From the NCBI RefSeq assembly GCF_914767665.1, contig NC_059501.1, positions 34,572,501 to 34,636,500 on the forward strand: DNA of 64,000 bases, given 5' to 3'. This document shows positions 45,621-57,340 of the stretch, one piece after another; the first letter of the stretch is position 1; the number at the start of each line of letters is the position of its first letter. Source of the stretch: Harmonia axyridis (lineage: Eukaryota; Arthropoda; Insecta; Coleoptera; Coccinellidae). The position numbers and the translations under genes were made by a program. The notes below the pieces were generated by a model that searched no databases, was not told where the DNA came from, and was given only the letters and a program-made list of their open reading frames with translations.

Positions 45621-47243
45621 AGGGTCATATTGATACAACTCTTTATTGATTCATTTCCAGCTTTTGGCTCGATTTTGAGCCTTCTTCAGTTTCCATGAAA
45701 AAGATCTGATATTTCAAAAGATATTAAAAACCTTTATTTTAATAAATCCTCAATGTGCGTAACGAACAAATATCAGCATCCTGTGTGTAAATGTATCGTG
45801 GCTAGCACCAAACAGCGAAAATATAGATTTTGGCGGATGGACCCTTACTCAGCTTATATACCTACTTCTAATGACATATTGTGTTTAATAAAGCATTTGA
45901 CCATTCACAACAGTGTAGAGAACACGTTCAGTCAAGAAATGTTTTCAGACAAATGAAGGGCACGAGCCATTATTTTTGTCGGCACCAGCTTGTGTAATCT
46001 ATTCGAGAATTACCTCTATTATTTCTTATCGTTAGCCAGTTTACAAATGTTTATACATATTCAATACCAAGATTAGGTTGGATTATAGAAGTAAAAGGTT
46101 CCGCTTCAGCATAAAGGAAACCACAATACATTTAGAGATGGGATACTACAAGAGACGCCTGATCAGATGTTTAAGGTATTACATAAAAGATTTGTGTATG
46201 CTCTTTTGGCGGCTGGCTGACAAAGCTGCGGTATCAATTACTATATTTGAATGCCTCCAGATGAATGATTCAAGTCATGCGTAATTATCTTCTTATTCGA
46301 AGGAAACAAAGTGACAGAAAATGCCAAAATATGTGTAAAATGTGTGGGTATATTTTCTCGTGACTTAGAAAGAGCGGACTTTTTTTTGTATTTCATTCAC
46401 AAGGGGATATTTTAGGATGAATAAAATGAATAGACAATCCTTATCATTATTATACATCATGTTCCATTTCGAATGAGCCATTCCGTACCTATATTTCTTA
46501 TTTTATTGAAACCTGTTGATTTTGTTTAGGGGACTTCTCCTGACGGATATTGGGGGTTAAAACTCCTTAAGACAATGTGCTTCAATTCCACCAAAGGAAA
46601 TGAGTACTTAATTTATCAAATGTTAACTAAGTTATTTAGACTGATCCTTTCAGCAAAAAATCAAAATTTTCATCTTAAACTTCCACGATTATTAAAAAAA
46701 AGTCAAAGCACGACTCGTTCAGGTGCAAATTTGTTATTTTTTTAGACTTGTGAATACAATCTCTTAAGTAAATCGATAAAAATTCGAGCATTTAAAATGC
46801 GCTTTCCATGTGATATTTGAAATGGAATAAATTAGTCAAAGAATTACTCACCAATATCACGAAACTTACATTTTGTACCTAAATATGACAATCAGTCGGG
46901 TATTAAGTTTTTTCTATTATTTTGAGGTTTCACCATTGACTGAATTTTTTTGTTATTATGTCCAAATTTTTGTTTTGCAGTTACGCATTCACTCATATTT
47001 TTGATGTATATTTCGATTGAATTTTGCCGTAAATCTAGTTTTTTCCGCGATTTGTAGAAATTGAAATTAGTTTTTTGTCATTCTTTTCATTTAATTTCAA
47101 TTTTTTTTTGTCAATATTCAGTATTGAAATTCACTTTGAAATTAAATCCTCCTAATATCAGCACAGTTTAACGTAGATGAAATCATCGATTACTATGTCC
47201 CCTTAATCCTTAATGGCATGATTTCTAATTACTGCAGGATATA
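45621..47243. other. Unassigned, no gene recognised
   Basis: Contains a gagccttcttcagtttcc word near 45677, of the type seen in other repeats here. No protein I can name. Confidence 0.4.
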
Positions 47244-48500
47244 CAGGGCCCTCTCTAGAGACTGGCATTCCGGCATTTTGTCGTAGCGGAAAATATTAGA
47301 TGGCGGTTTTCTACTATTTCCGAGAAATATGGATTCCTAGAAGAATATATAAAACAATTCTATTCTATAATGGACATACGGCAGCTATACTATTATTTTA
47401 CAAACATCTACCAACATAAAAATAGATATCAGCTTAAGAATTACGACCATGATTACAACACAAGAAACAAAGATAAAACATACGTACTGAAGAAGACAAA
47501 GAAAGCGACTGGCCAAAAATGTTACACTTATCAAGCCCCCAAACTATATAACTCACTACCAGACCATATTAAATGTGAGAATACATTGAAAAATTTCAAA
47601 AATCTACTGAAAAGTTATATTTTTGAAAACTCTAGAGAAATGATTCACAGAATGATAGAATGAGTAAGAATATAATGCATGCACTATCCTGGTTGGAAAT
47701 GTTTACACCTGCTTTGTTCTCATGATGAGCTTTTTGATGGCGCTTCAGTAGATGACCGACTGAATTTTTATATAATTTGCTCCATCAGTTCTGGGCTAAA
47801 TTATCCCCTCACCGTGTTTTTTATTGTACTTTGGTTTAACTGTTTATTGGTCAGTTTAATAAGTTTAAATAGTTATGTTATTGTTATTTTTATTGGGTAT
47901 ATATTATCATTGTTGTAGTTTTATCGTCTTATATTCATGTATTCATAGGTATGTCACGTACAGGTATGACCTTTAGTGACTTCTTTCTTGGTTTATTTAT
48001 TGTCTTTACAGATACATTATATTATGAAAGATTTTTGTAGTTTATAATGAATAAACTTATTATTATTATTATTATTAATTTTTTTTAATTCAACGAATTT
48101 TACAGATGATTTTTCATATCAAATCAACTAATGTTGGGCGTGGGAGCATTTGAATTTATAATAATGGAAATCATCTGCATCATCTGATTATTTTACTTAA
48201 TCTTTTGGTTGGTTATTAATATTTTTTCATTTTTAGAATTGGAATTGTATTCCAAGTTAACAATATACCAAATACCTATATTGTGAAGGGAAAGGACAAA
48301 ATGCTGTAAATTTTTTGAAATTAATATCGAAAAATAGTGTTCTATCGTTTTATGAAGTCGAAAGAAGTAGTAGAAGAACTTGAAACCGCAGGATCCACTC
48401 TAGAAGGTAGGCATTATCTATCTTTTCAAAAAATCTCGATTCCTATGTAGAAGAATGTATTGAATTTTTTTTTTAATTTCAACGAATTTCATAGATGATT
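47244..48500. mobile_element. hAT-like element (31119 family) with a LINE inside
   Basis: Starts CAGGGCCCTCTCTAGAG. The segment before 47365 (ccgagaaatatggattcctag) and after 48078 (ttcaacgaattttacagatg) match consecutive parts of the copy at 31780-31860. A LINE lies between. Part of the element is repeated at 48370-48500. The right end is not defined. Confidence 0.6.
47365..48078 (+). pseudogene. LINE 3' fragment inserted in a hAT-like element
   Basis: ORF 47370-47663 codes the end of a LINE ORF2: NYDHDYNTRNKDKTYVLK, CYTYQAPKLYNSLPDHIK and LKNFKNLLKSYIF. Then comes a 400-base 3' UTR with AATAAA-like sequence and a (TTA)n tail at 48056-48077. A strongly 5'-truncated copy. Confidence 0.75.
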
Positions 48501-50340
48501 TTTTCCATCAAATTCACTAATCTTTCCATCGAGAATGTTCGTAATTTATTCATTAGAATTTCATCATTATTTATTATATTACACGTTTCCTAAATCTTCT
48601 ATTCGATTCAAATTTGAATCTTTGAAAAATAATTACATTTAATACATTTTTTTTTCCTAAAATACTTTTTATAAAAAATGTGTGGAGTTTTCCACACTTA
48701 ATGTCTGAATCCAAACTTCATCAGTCACAGCGAATACTCCTATTAATATATTCCTGACGACGAATGATAAATATAAAATGGAATTAAATCAATCGTTCAA
48801 CCTTTTTCTATTATTACGAAAAAATAAAATCAATATAATAACTAACAATAATAAACCAGGTCACACTCCCCACGAAAGATTTTTCGTTTTTTCATATTGG
48901 TCATTATACATTCAGCGCTTTTCTACGTCGATTCTTTCTAACAATGCAGTAGATTTTTAGCCTTGAAACGACTTGGTGGTTATGGAAATTCAATTGTCAC
49001 TGAAGTTTTCATTGAAAACCCACAACAAAAGAATGTAAAAATTGCTGAACATTTTTATGAAATAATCGTTCGAGAGTATAATCAACAATAAAACTTCAAC
49101 TTCCACCATCAGCTCCGCGTATTCTTCAACAGATATCGTTGGGCATGATTTCAATGTGAATTACTCAAAATTTCACATGTCGAAGATTACCTCTATGAAT
49201 TTCTCGAATTATTTAAACGACATTCGACACCATAAATATCAATTTTCCGATATAAACATTTATAACATGTCAAACTTGTTTAGGTATTGTGGAAAATAAA
49301 CATTTTTTTTCTCAATTGAGAATTCCTTATTTCAATTCAGAATGAAGTCGAAGGAAAAATTTTGTTATTAAATCGTTTGTTAATTAACCGATTCATGATC
49401 TGTAAAATTATTGAGCGATATCTCAATTATTAATCGCAGTCGGTAAAATTTCGATTGAATAACTATTGTCAATCAAATCACTTATTCCAATAACCGTGAC
49501 AAAGTGAAGCTTACTTCACAGTCGTCACTGCTTGAAAAAAATTTCATCATACAGTATTGATGCCTCTAAAAACACCCAATTGAGGTATCTATCACTCGAT
49601 ACTTCTTTCATTTAATTTCGAGGGATTGATTAATAAGTTTATGAAATTACTCAATCAAGCTTCAAATTTCATATTTCTGAAGGGTTCAGGAACATGAACA
49701 GTGTTTAAATCAAAGGGATAAGTCCGAACTTTCGAATATGGTCACACCTTCCGACACAACATATTATTCTTAAAGTGAGAAAGTGTCTCAAATATCAAAA
49801 GGATGAATATGAAAGCCATCGTAATATACAAACATTCGAATAATATCAACAGAAGAGAAGAAAACACCAATAGTTCATAGCGCCTGGTTACCAGCGCAAT
49901 CGATGGCACTAAAACTAAACTTGTGTGAAGTGGAGCGAATGAAACACTTTTTTAGTGATGAAATTATAAATATGCTTCCAACTTTCGAATACATTCGAAA
50001 TGACATTCAGTACGGAGAAAGCTATGACCAAACCTCTAATGATGCCTGACACAGTATAAGGTGAAAAGTATGGTGAGAAACTAGATGATGGCTAAAAACC
50101 AGTATTCTCCGATTAACTTGAGCTTCTTCGCTTCTTAGAGTAAATGTGAAGAGCTTGAGGAAGGTAGCTCAGAATGACATAATTACTAATGACACTGAGT
50201 ATGATTTTAAACTCATTATACTAAAGTCAACATTTTTTACAACTTTAACATCGAATATCAAATATTTAAACTGTTATCTTACAGAAATTATCAGACATTT
50301 ACTCTGAATATAATAATAATAATAAATCCTGGGATCGTAC
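48501..50340. other. Unassigned, no gene recognised
   Basis: A+T-rich sequence with only short open frames. Some of 48500-48700 resembles the region 52100-52400 (hAT-like family interior). Confidence 0.4.
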
Positions 50341-50344
50341 AGTT

Positions 50345-50809
50345 TTGACTGATAAAACAGTCCCTCACAATAGACCAGATATATTACTAGTCGATAAACA
50401 TCAAAAGACAGCATTACTCGTTGACGTAGCAATACCAAATGACAACAACCTGCGTCAAAAGGAGGTCGAAAAAATTTCAAAATATAGGGACCTCGAATTT
50501 CAGATAAAGCGTCAGTGGGGAATGATATCAACGAAAACTATTCCAATTATCATCTCAACAACTGGAATAGTGCCCAAAAATCTCGAGAGGAATATCAAGC
50601 AACTGGGACTTAGTGAGTATATATGTAATATAATGCAAAAAGCTGTTCTTTTAGGTACTGCATGGACGGTGAGAAAATTCCTAGGAAGCGAAGGACAGGT
50701 CCAAGGATCACGTGTAAGAGGACCAGAAGTTCGACGAGAACCAGGGAGACCACAAGGACCGGACACGACCGAGCTCTTCCCTTCTGATATTCTAAATATC
50801 TGGGATTGA
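50345..50809 (+). pseudogene. LINE ORF C-terminal domain (R2/R4-annotated type)
   Basis: 154 codons with HNRPDILLVDKHQKTALLVD, VAIPNDNNL, KISKYRDLEFQIKRQWG and ISTTGIVPKNL, then MQKAVLLGTAWTVRKFLG. This endonuclease-like C-terminal domain is common in insect LINE ORFs annotated as R2-like Pol; I name the class only loosely. The reverse transcriptase is missing. A GC-rich 3' region follows, with a tandem pair of gttcctcttagcgaggagtg at 50817-50856. Confidence 0.7.
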
Positions 50810-51346
50810 GTGAATGTTCCTCTTAGCGAGGAGTGGTTCCTCTTAGCGAGGAGTGAGAAGCCGACGGCGAGGAGAAATCCTACGCGTATAGGCAAAAGTC
50901 GGGGATAATAAATCCATTTATTGTTAAGTCTCACATTCATAGGGGACAACAAAAGGCCTCAATTATCAGAGTTCCATGAACCCGGACTCTGCTTAGGCCT
51001 CATATTAAATTACAAAGAAAAAAAATCAAGAGCAACCAAAAACAAAATATTCTCATTAAACAATAAAAAGAATTAAATATAAAAATTACAAATTCCAGAA
51101 AAAGTCGTGAACAGAGATCATTAGTTTTGAAAATTTTGAAGGAAAAAAAAAACAAATTAAACATTCTGATGAGAAAACATTACATCCACTATACTATACT
51201 ATACTATGGTGAGTAGCAGTATTTCAATTATCGATATTCAAATTATAAAATTAAAAATGTAAGGTTTTAAATAATAATTGATGATACTTCAGTACAGTAA
51301 CCTTATTTTCAATACACTCAAAAAAAAATTTGTTATCTTCAGAAAA
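50810..51346. repeat. Probable 3' UTR of the LINE, then A-rich sequence
   Basis: Starts with a 20-base tandem duplication (gttcctcttagcgaggagtg, twice). From about 51000 it is A-rich, and has an (actat)n run at about 51191-51206. Confidence 0.5.
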
Positions 51347-52475
51347 CAGGACCGACGCTAGGGGTTAGGCCTAGAGCGCCAAAATTAAAATAAAAGGAAG
51401 GCTGTTCAAGCTTGATCAATAAAAATCACATGTGTAGATTTTCGAAGTACCGAATGAGATTTAATTCGGTCAGCAACAACAGGCAGGAATACCAAGAAAT
51501 TTAATCAACATCAAAATTCATCAAAGGATCCGCATTATGCATTATACTCATAAATATAAATATCCAGATGACCACTTGGGGCGGCTTCTGGATTATTTTT
51601 CTTTTCAATTCTCCCATCGCATACTGGCTTGCGCCTCAGCGATTAATGTTTATACTGATTTTTCAGAATAAACTATTATTATTATTATTATTATTATTAT
51701 CAGAATGTTGATTCCTGAGAATGGAATGCCGGATATACGAGAAACGATTCCATTTCACAATTTTCAACATATCCTTCTTAAGAAATATAAGAGATATGTT
51801 ATTTCACATTCCATTATTTCAGAATATTTTTCATTTTTATATAAAATTTGAAATAATGGTTCATCATCATCCGATCGTTTAACACGATAATCTTGAAGGA
51901 AAAAAAATGTTCAAGCTTTTTATAAAGTCGAAACTTAGCTGAAGAACCGCAGGGCCTGCTCTAGAAGGGCGGCAAATAATGGAGGGCGGTATTATCTACT
52001 TTTTCCGATAAATCTGGATTCCTGGAAGAATTAATTAAATATTTTTTTTTAATTTCAAGGAATTTCACAAATGATTTTTTCTATGAAATTCACTAAACTC
52101 AAACATCTTTGTATAAAGAATGTCTGCAACATCTAATTCGAATTAAAAATAATGGTTCATTCGGTTGTTTTATTGAATCATATTAAAGAAAAATACACGA
52201 AATATTCGAGCGTTTTATGAAGTCGAAACTCAGCAGAAGAATGAAACCTGAATTGAATTGATAGATATCATCATTTATTCATCAGAACTCAGTTGGGCAC
52301 GTTTATTATTTATTACATTTCAACCATTTATTCGATTTAAACTTGAATAAAAAAAAATTACACTCAATACACATTTTTTCTTTCCTCTAATACTTTTTAT
52401 AAAAAAATTGGTACAAAATCCCAAACTGCAAGGATGCTGACTTGTATTTTTGCCGGGGCGGCAGAAACGCTAGAG
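51347..52475. mobile_element. hAT-like element (31119 family), truncated, with LINE stub
   Basis: Starts CAGGACCGACGCTAGGGG. Long parts match 31160-31860, for example caagcttgatcaataaaa and ggaatttcacaaatgat. At about 51616-51701 it has an 85-base insert ending in AATAAACTA and (TTA)n, absent from the 31-kb copy. That is a LINE 3' stub. The right end gccggggcggcagaaacgct matches the left end of 33454 in reverse, and then breaks off. Confidence 0.65.
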
Positions 52476-52629
52476 TTTTCACCTGACTGAAAAAAGATTT
52501 TTTCTACATCCATGCAAAAAGCATAACTTTATTGAACTATATTTAGTGGAGAAAGAAGTTCTTTATTGCAGTAGTGCAATAAAGTTTTTATTGCACTCAT
52601 CTGTCATTCTACTTCAACGTGCTGTCATC

Positions 52630-52815
52630 ATGACAAACAAATATTTCAGCCTGAAGGAAATAACGATGTACAGTTACCAAGTACTAGTACGTTTACAGCA
52701 GTTACAAATCAAGAAGTGGATTTAAAAAGTACTTCACTACGAAATATTCATATTGAAAATTGCACCAATTGTTCATTCACTTTCAACATTGAGGGTAAAA
52801 ATAAAATTAGAGTTA
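52630..52815 (+). CDS. Possible orphan exon or decayed ORF
   Basis: A frame reads PEGNNDVQLPSTSTFTAVTN, then LKSTSLRNIHIENCTNCSF and TFNIEG. It follows a good acceptor (aaatatttcag at 52640-52650) and ends in a stop near 52835, with a possible donor gagGTAAAAA. It has protein-like composition and no obvious parent gene nearby. It could be the last exon of a mobile-element protein. I do not recognise it. Confidence 0.3.
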
Positions 52816-52969
52816 AATTGTTCGTAACGTATTAGTTCCTGTTTCAATGCAAATCGATATTAATAATAAAGTATTCAAGTTGCGCTTTTCATTTTCCTAC
52901 ACCTAGTGCCGCACCTCAATAAATCATTTTTTGCTTTTTACATGAACGTAGAAAAAATGTTGTATACAA

Positions 52970-53060
52970 CTCGTGCAAAAATTGTTTATTGCACTCGACG
53001 TGTTGTCCAACTCGGCCTAACGGCCTCGTCGGACAATTTCACGTCGAGTGCAATAAACAT
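52970..53060. repeat. Hairpin with CGAG-type loop
   Basis: tttattgcactcgacgtg pairs with cacgtcgagtgcaataaa. Inside, ttgtcc pairs with ggacaa around CTCGGCCTAACGGCCTCG. A related ttattgcac repeat lies at 52560-52600. The element may span 52550-53080. Confidence 0.65.
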
Positions 53061-53084
53061 TCACTTTTTGCACTTGTTGCATAA

Positions 53085-53817
53085 TAGTGTATTATTCAAC
53101 GAGCGGTAATGTAGGTCATAACTCACGCCGATGATGTTTGCAGCACGAGCCGCAGGCGAGTGCTGTATATCATCAAGTGAGTTATGACCATTACCGCAAG
53201 TTGAATACTATACTTTATCTACGACTATATCAATAAATACTAAGGAAAAAACACAGACTTAGAATAAAGACAGAAGGAACGGGAAATAAACATAATGTGC
53301 TCGATCCCGTACAAGAGAGATGGAAACTTAGTGCTACCAATCACAATCGAACTAGCTTCGGCTAGCTCGAATCCAGTACAAAGTACAGACATAGAAATTC
53401 ATTGAGAAACCTTAATAATTGCCTGTAAAAATGCATTAAAATATAGCAAAAAATATTCCCTGTAAACGATGACTTAATGATCTTACTGCTACACCAATCT
53501 TGAAAATGTTTTCAAACTCCTTTATATTTTTTCGGGCAATTAATTCTGTATGGTAACATTAGCTTTTTCAGCAAAACATTCACAATAATTAGATATCAAC
53601 TTAATTTGAAAACTCCTTAATAACAATAATGGAATGTTCCCGTTCGGCCAATCGAATAGAAGCAGAGAAGTATAGAAGCATAGATCCATATTTTCCGATT
53701 TATAATAGTGAGTTATAGTAGTGAGTTATTATAAATCACGCTGTTTGTTAATAGATACTATTAATTGCTCAAAAGCAGTTGAATAATGAGTTTATAATTC
53801 AATAGGAGTAGATAAAT
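53085..53817. mobile_element. 0.73-kb non-autonomous element (copy B)
   Basis: Same element as 44448-45270, about 95% alike by eye. It lacks about 70 bases present in copy A near 44930-45040. Ends taatagt and gagtagataaat are shared. It sits directly next to the hairpin at 52970. Confidence 0.75.
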
Positions 53818-54429
53818 AACTATTATTTACAGTATTTCTCTTATTATGGATAATCATTCTTGAATCTGCAAATAAGATTCCTAGAAAAACAGGGAAAAAT
53901 GAAATTAATTTTGAGAAGACATCAAGTCCAACGAGAAGAAAAAAGAAACGAGTGATCATACTATTTCAGCGAATTGACATAAACGTAGAAAACCGATCAA
54001 GATAAAGATCCGACATGGCATATTGAATACTCCTAGTGACGACCAATCAGTTCACCGTTTTACACGATTCGACTACCGCACCGAATTTTAATTATGGTGT
54101 TCATCCCATCGTGAGTAACAAGTTCAAGCAGGCCCATCCTGGTGGTCTTGATCACAAAACGGGTCCCCACGGTCTCACGTGAAGCTTCCATTCGGCGTCC
54201 CCTCTGATATTTAAATATTCATTCATCGATGAAACTGATACCATTGAGAGGGGTCTTCCGATCTTCCGATTCCCATTCGCCATTGGCAGGGGGCCTTGTG
54301 GCGAATGAAGTTGTTGGGAATTGCATGGAAATGTGGCAATACCTACTTAGAATTGAATTAGTTTTTGTACAGGGTGTTCCAGGAGTAATGGTCCAAACTT
54401 TACTTGGAGATCGTGCAGGAGAATCAATA
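53818..54429. other. Unassigned, partly G+C-richer
   Basis: The part 54040-54310 is richer in G+C than its surroundings and has an antisense open frame (GEWESEDRKTPLNG near its end) that I do not recognise. A cagggtgttccagg end lies near 54372. Confidence 0.35.
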
Positions 54430-55460
54430 ACAGGCCAATTGAAAAGTCCCCGGTCTACTATAGTGAAACACATTTTTTCTGAAAAATTTTATTATTCAAC
54501 ATAGTTGCCTCCGAGGGCGATACAGCGATTATAGCGATCTTCCAACTTTTCGATACCATTTTTGTAGTACGATTTGTCTTTCGCTTCAAAATAGGCATCA
54601 GTTTCGGCGATTTCTTTTTCATTGGCGTTGAATTTCTTTCCAGCGAGAATTCTTTTGAGGTCTGAGAACAGGAAAAGTCGCTAGGGGCCAGATCTGGCGA
54701 ATACGGTGGATACAGAAGCAATTCAAAGCCCAATTCATGCAATTTAGCTATTTTTTTCATTGATTTGTGACACGGCGCATTGTTTCGATGAAACAGCACT
54801 TTTTTTTTCGAATTGAGCCGTTTTTTAACAATTTCATCCTTCAAACGATCCAATAACATTATATAATAATCGCTGTTGATGGTCTGGCCCGTTTGGAGGT
54901 AATCAATGAATATTATACCTTGCGCATCCAGAATACTGCTACCATAACTTTGCCAACTGACTTGTGTTTTTCCTCGCTTTGGATTTGGTTCAACGTGTGC
55001 AGTACACTCAGCTGACTGTCGATTGGATTCCGGAGTGAAATGGAGCCATGTATCATCCATTGTCACATATCGGCACAAAAATTCAGGTTTATTGCACTTG
55101 AACAGCTTCAAACACTGCTCAGAATCATTTACACGTTGTTGCTTTTGATAGATTGTGAGCTCGCGCGGCATAACGCATACAGCTTTCTCCTGTACAAATA
55201 TTCGTGAATGATAATATAATGTACACGTTCAGATGATATCTTCACAATGTCTGCTATCTCGATCAACTGCACTCTACTCTACGGTCATTCAAAATTATTT
55301 TTTGATTTTTTCTTCGGTTACAGCCTCTTCTGGGCTTCCACTGCGTTCGCCGTCTTCTGTGCTTATTTCACTGTTCAAACTTGGCATACCAATCAATGAT
55401 GGTTGTTTTTCCTGGTGCAGACCCCGGAAACTCTTCATCGAGCCAAGATTATGCTTCAAC
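54430..55460 (-). pseudogene. Irritans-type mariner, inactive and truncated
   Basis: The left terminal repeat starts at 54430 after a TA: ACAGGCCAATTG followed by AAAGTCCCCGGTCT, typical of irritans (Himar-like) mariners. On the minus strand the transposase reads RELTIYQKQQRVNDSEQC, then VTMDDTWLHF (first Asp kept), HRNNAPCHKS (the second Asp is Asn) and YSPDLAPSDF. A frameshift after SDF moves the end to another frame, and another lies near 55171 before PREL. The N-terminal DNA-binding part is mostly gone and no second terminal repeat is found. It is a dead fossil. Confidence 0.85.
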
Positions 55461-56121
55461 TGACAACAAACAAGATATACGCAAATATTTGAAACAGTTA
55501 TTTTTCAGAAACTCGAATAACGAATCGAGATCTATTATATGCTTTCTGATATCTTATTATTTCGAAAAAAGTTTTCAGAGATTTTTTCTATCTTATAGTT
55601 TTCGGGATGCTTTCAGTGAGCATCGAATTTGGGACACCCTGTACACAGAACTGACAGAATACAAATATATTATAAGATGAAAAAAGAATTATGTTTTAAG
55701 CGTCAAATAATCCTTCGATTTTGGGGGATTAGTTTAATCTGGTAGTAGTAAATTTAATATGAGGTGCAACAGAAATGGGAGATTTAACTCAAATTATAAA
55801 ATATTCTTATTCATTGAATTCAGTACTCACTAGGCGGAAATTAATTATAAATAAAATAAAACAAAGTAATTTCCACTAAACTATTTAATTGTTAGGAATA
55901 ATTGTTTCACCACACTGTGGCTTCATCAGGCTACATTTTCGACTGATAATAGTACAGGGCTTGTAGAAAAATTATATAAGTTTGGCTTGTAGGTCACTTA
56001 TATAAGTTTCCTACAAGTTTAAGTCAGAAATTTTTTTATATACCTCAAAAAATAATCACCAAACCGCGCAGAGATTTATGTGTACTTTAAAGGCATCCCT
56101 AATCTTTTAGGGATGCTTATA
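55461..56121. other. Unassigned, repeat-like
   Basis: Has a gggacaccctgtac end near 55627-55641 and a gtggcttcatcaggctac word near 55917. Short inverted words (ttacaagcc...) near 55960-56030. No gene. Confidence 0.4.
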
Positions 56122-57340
56122 TAGGGTAAATGCACTGGTTAGCCGACCGGCACTGATTCTCGAGCATTCCGTGATTTCAGATAAAATAATAATAAAAATA
56201 TATCATGTAGTGCCAAATATTTTCGCGGTACGTGTTCTCGACCATTCTACCCTTCCAAGATAGTTTGCATAGTAGTGGTATAGGTCAAAGTTTTCGCGCT
56301 AAAAATTAGTTTATAATCGTCTATCATAGAAAAGGGTTCTTTCTCGTCCTCTCTTAGAAAAGTGCTTTGTGATATATGACCAGAAAATAGTAATTATTTC
56401 CTATTTTAAATGAATTATGTGTATATATTTTGTTCCATATCAACTATATTTTTGAGTGTATATCAATCAAAAGCAAATAGTATATGTATATTTTTTTGTT
56501 CAATATTCGGCGGTCGCGAACTGGTATTGGAAAATTTGTATATTTTATTTCTCGACCGAAGTGGTCGGGAACCAATATATTACTTCAATAATTGTTCATT
56601 TCAACCGATATATTTCTGTTGGATCAATGTCATTTTTTTTCGATACCCTGATTCATTTATATATCTACTTTCTGAATATTAGTTTGCGACCACCGAATTA
56701 ACGTTGAAACACTTATTTCTACCCTTTATTTATTCGCGGTCGAGAACCAATTTGATTGAACTTAATTCTCGACCACTGTGGTCGGTGGTCGGTGTTTTAT
56801 AGTTTATTCACTCATTAGTTTTTAAATAGATATTAAGAGCAAAATAACCAAATAATGTTGTATGAGTTGCTATTTTGAAATATTTATAGAAAGTGGAAAC
56901 TTTTGCAAAATAATTTCTTTTTACGTTCCGAGTGTTTCTTACTTGATTACCTCATCTGAAACCCATCTGAGTGATAGGTAGTGATGTCGATGGTACGGTA
57001 CGAAAGTCAGTACTAATCACTCATCTCACTCTAAAGTTTTTTATAAAATTTTTAAGTGGAGCGGCCACTATTATTAGTGGTCGAAAACTAACACAAAAAT
57101 GGTCGGGAACTCTGCGGCGTGGTCGAGAACCGAAGGTTATTCAGATTTTCTATATATTTTCACATTTCAAAGGTTAAATGCGGAAAGAACGCTTAAAATT
57201 ATATGACAAATCATTTAAAACTCGCATAAAAATCGATGAACACCAACACCATTAAAATTTGATAAGTTTATGTTTGAAAAAATCGTGCTCGAAATCGATG
57301 TTTTTGTTAACTGGTCGAGAACCAATGCATTTACCCTACT
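56122..57340. mobile_element. 1.2-kb element with many GGTCGAGAACC-like motifs
   Basis: Inverted ends TAGGGTAAATGCACTGGTT and AACCAATGCATTTACCCTA (56122 and 57340). Inside, a motif close to GGTCGAGAACC recurs in both orientations at about 56234, 56513, 56551, 56562, 56738, 56767, 56779, 57079, 57101, 57121 and 57313. Repeated motifs like these are usually transposase binding sites in other elements. No transposase is seen and no clear target duplication. Class unknown. Confidence 0.65.

Noticed and set aside
50512..50952. 146-codon minus-strand frame
   Set aside because: Antisense to the clear LINE C-terminal domain on the plus strand; proline/serine-rich by chance.
54373..55641. CAGGGTG-type ends around the mariner as one host MITE
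   Set aside because: Left cagggtgttccagg and right gggacaccctg have different interiors and flanks (not TATA), so I cannot show that they are one element.
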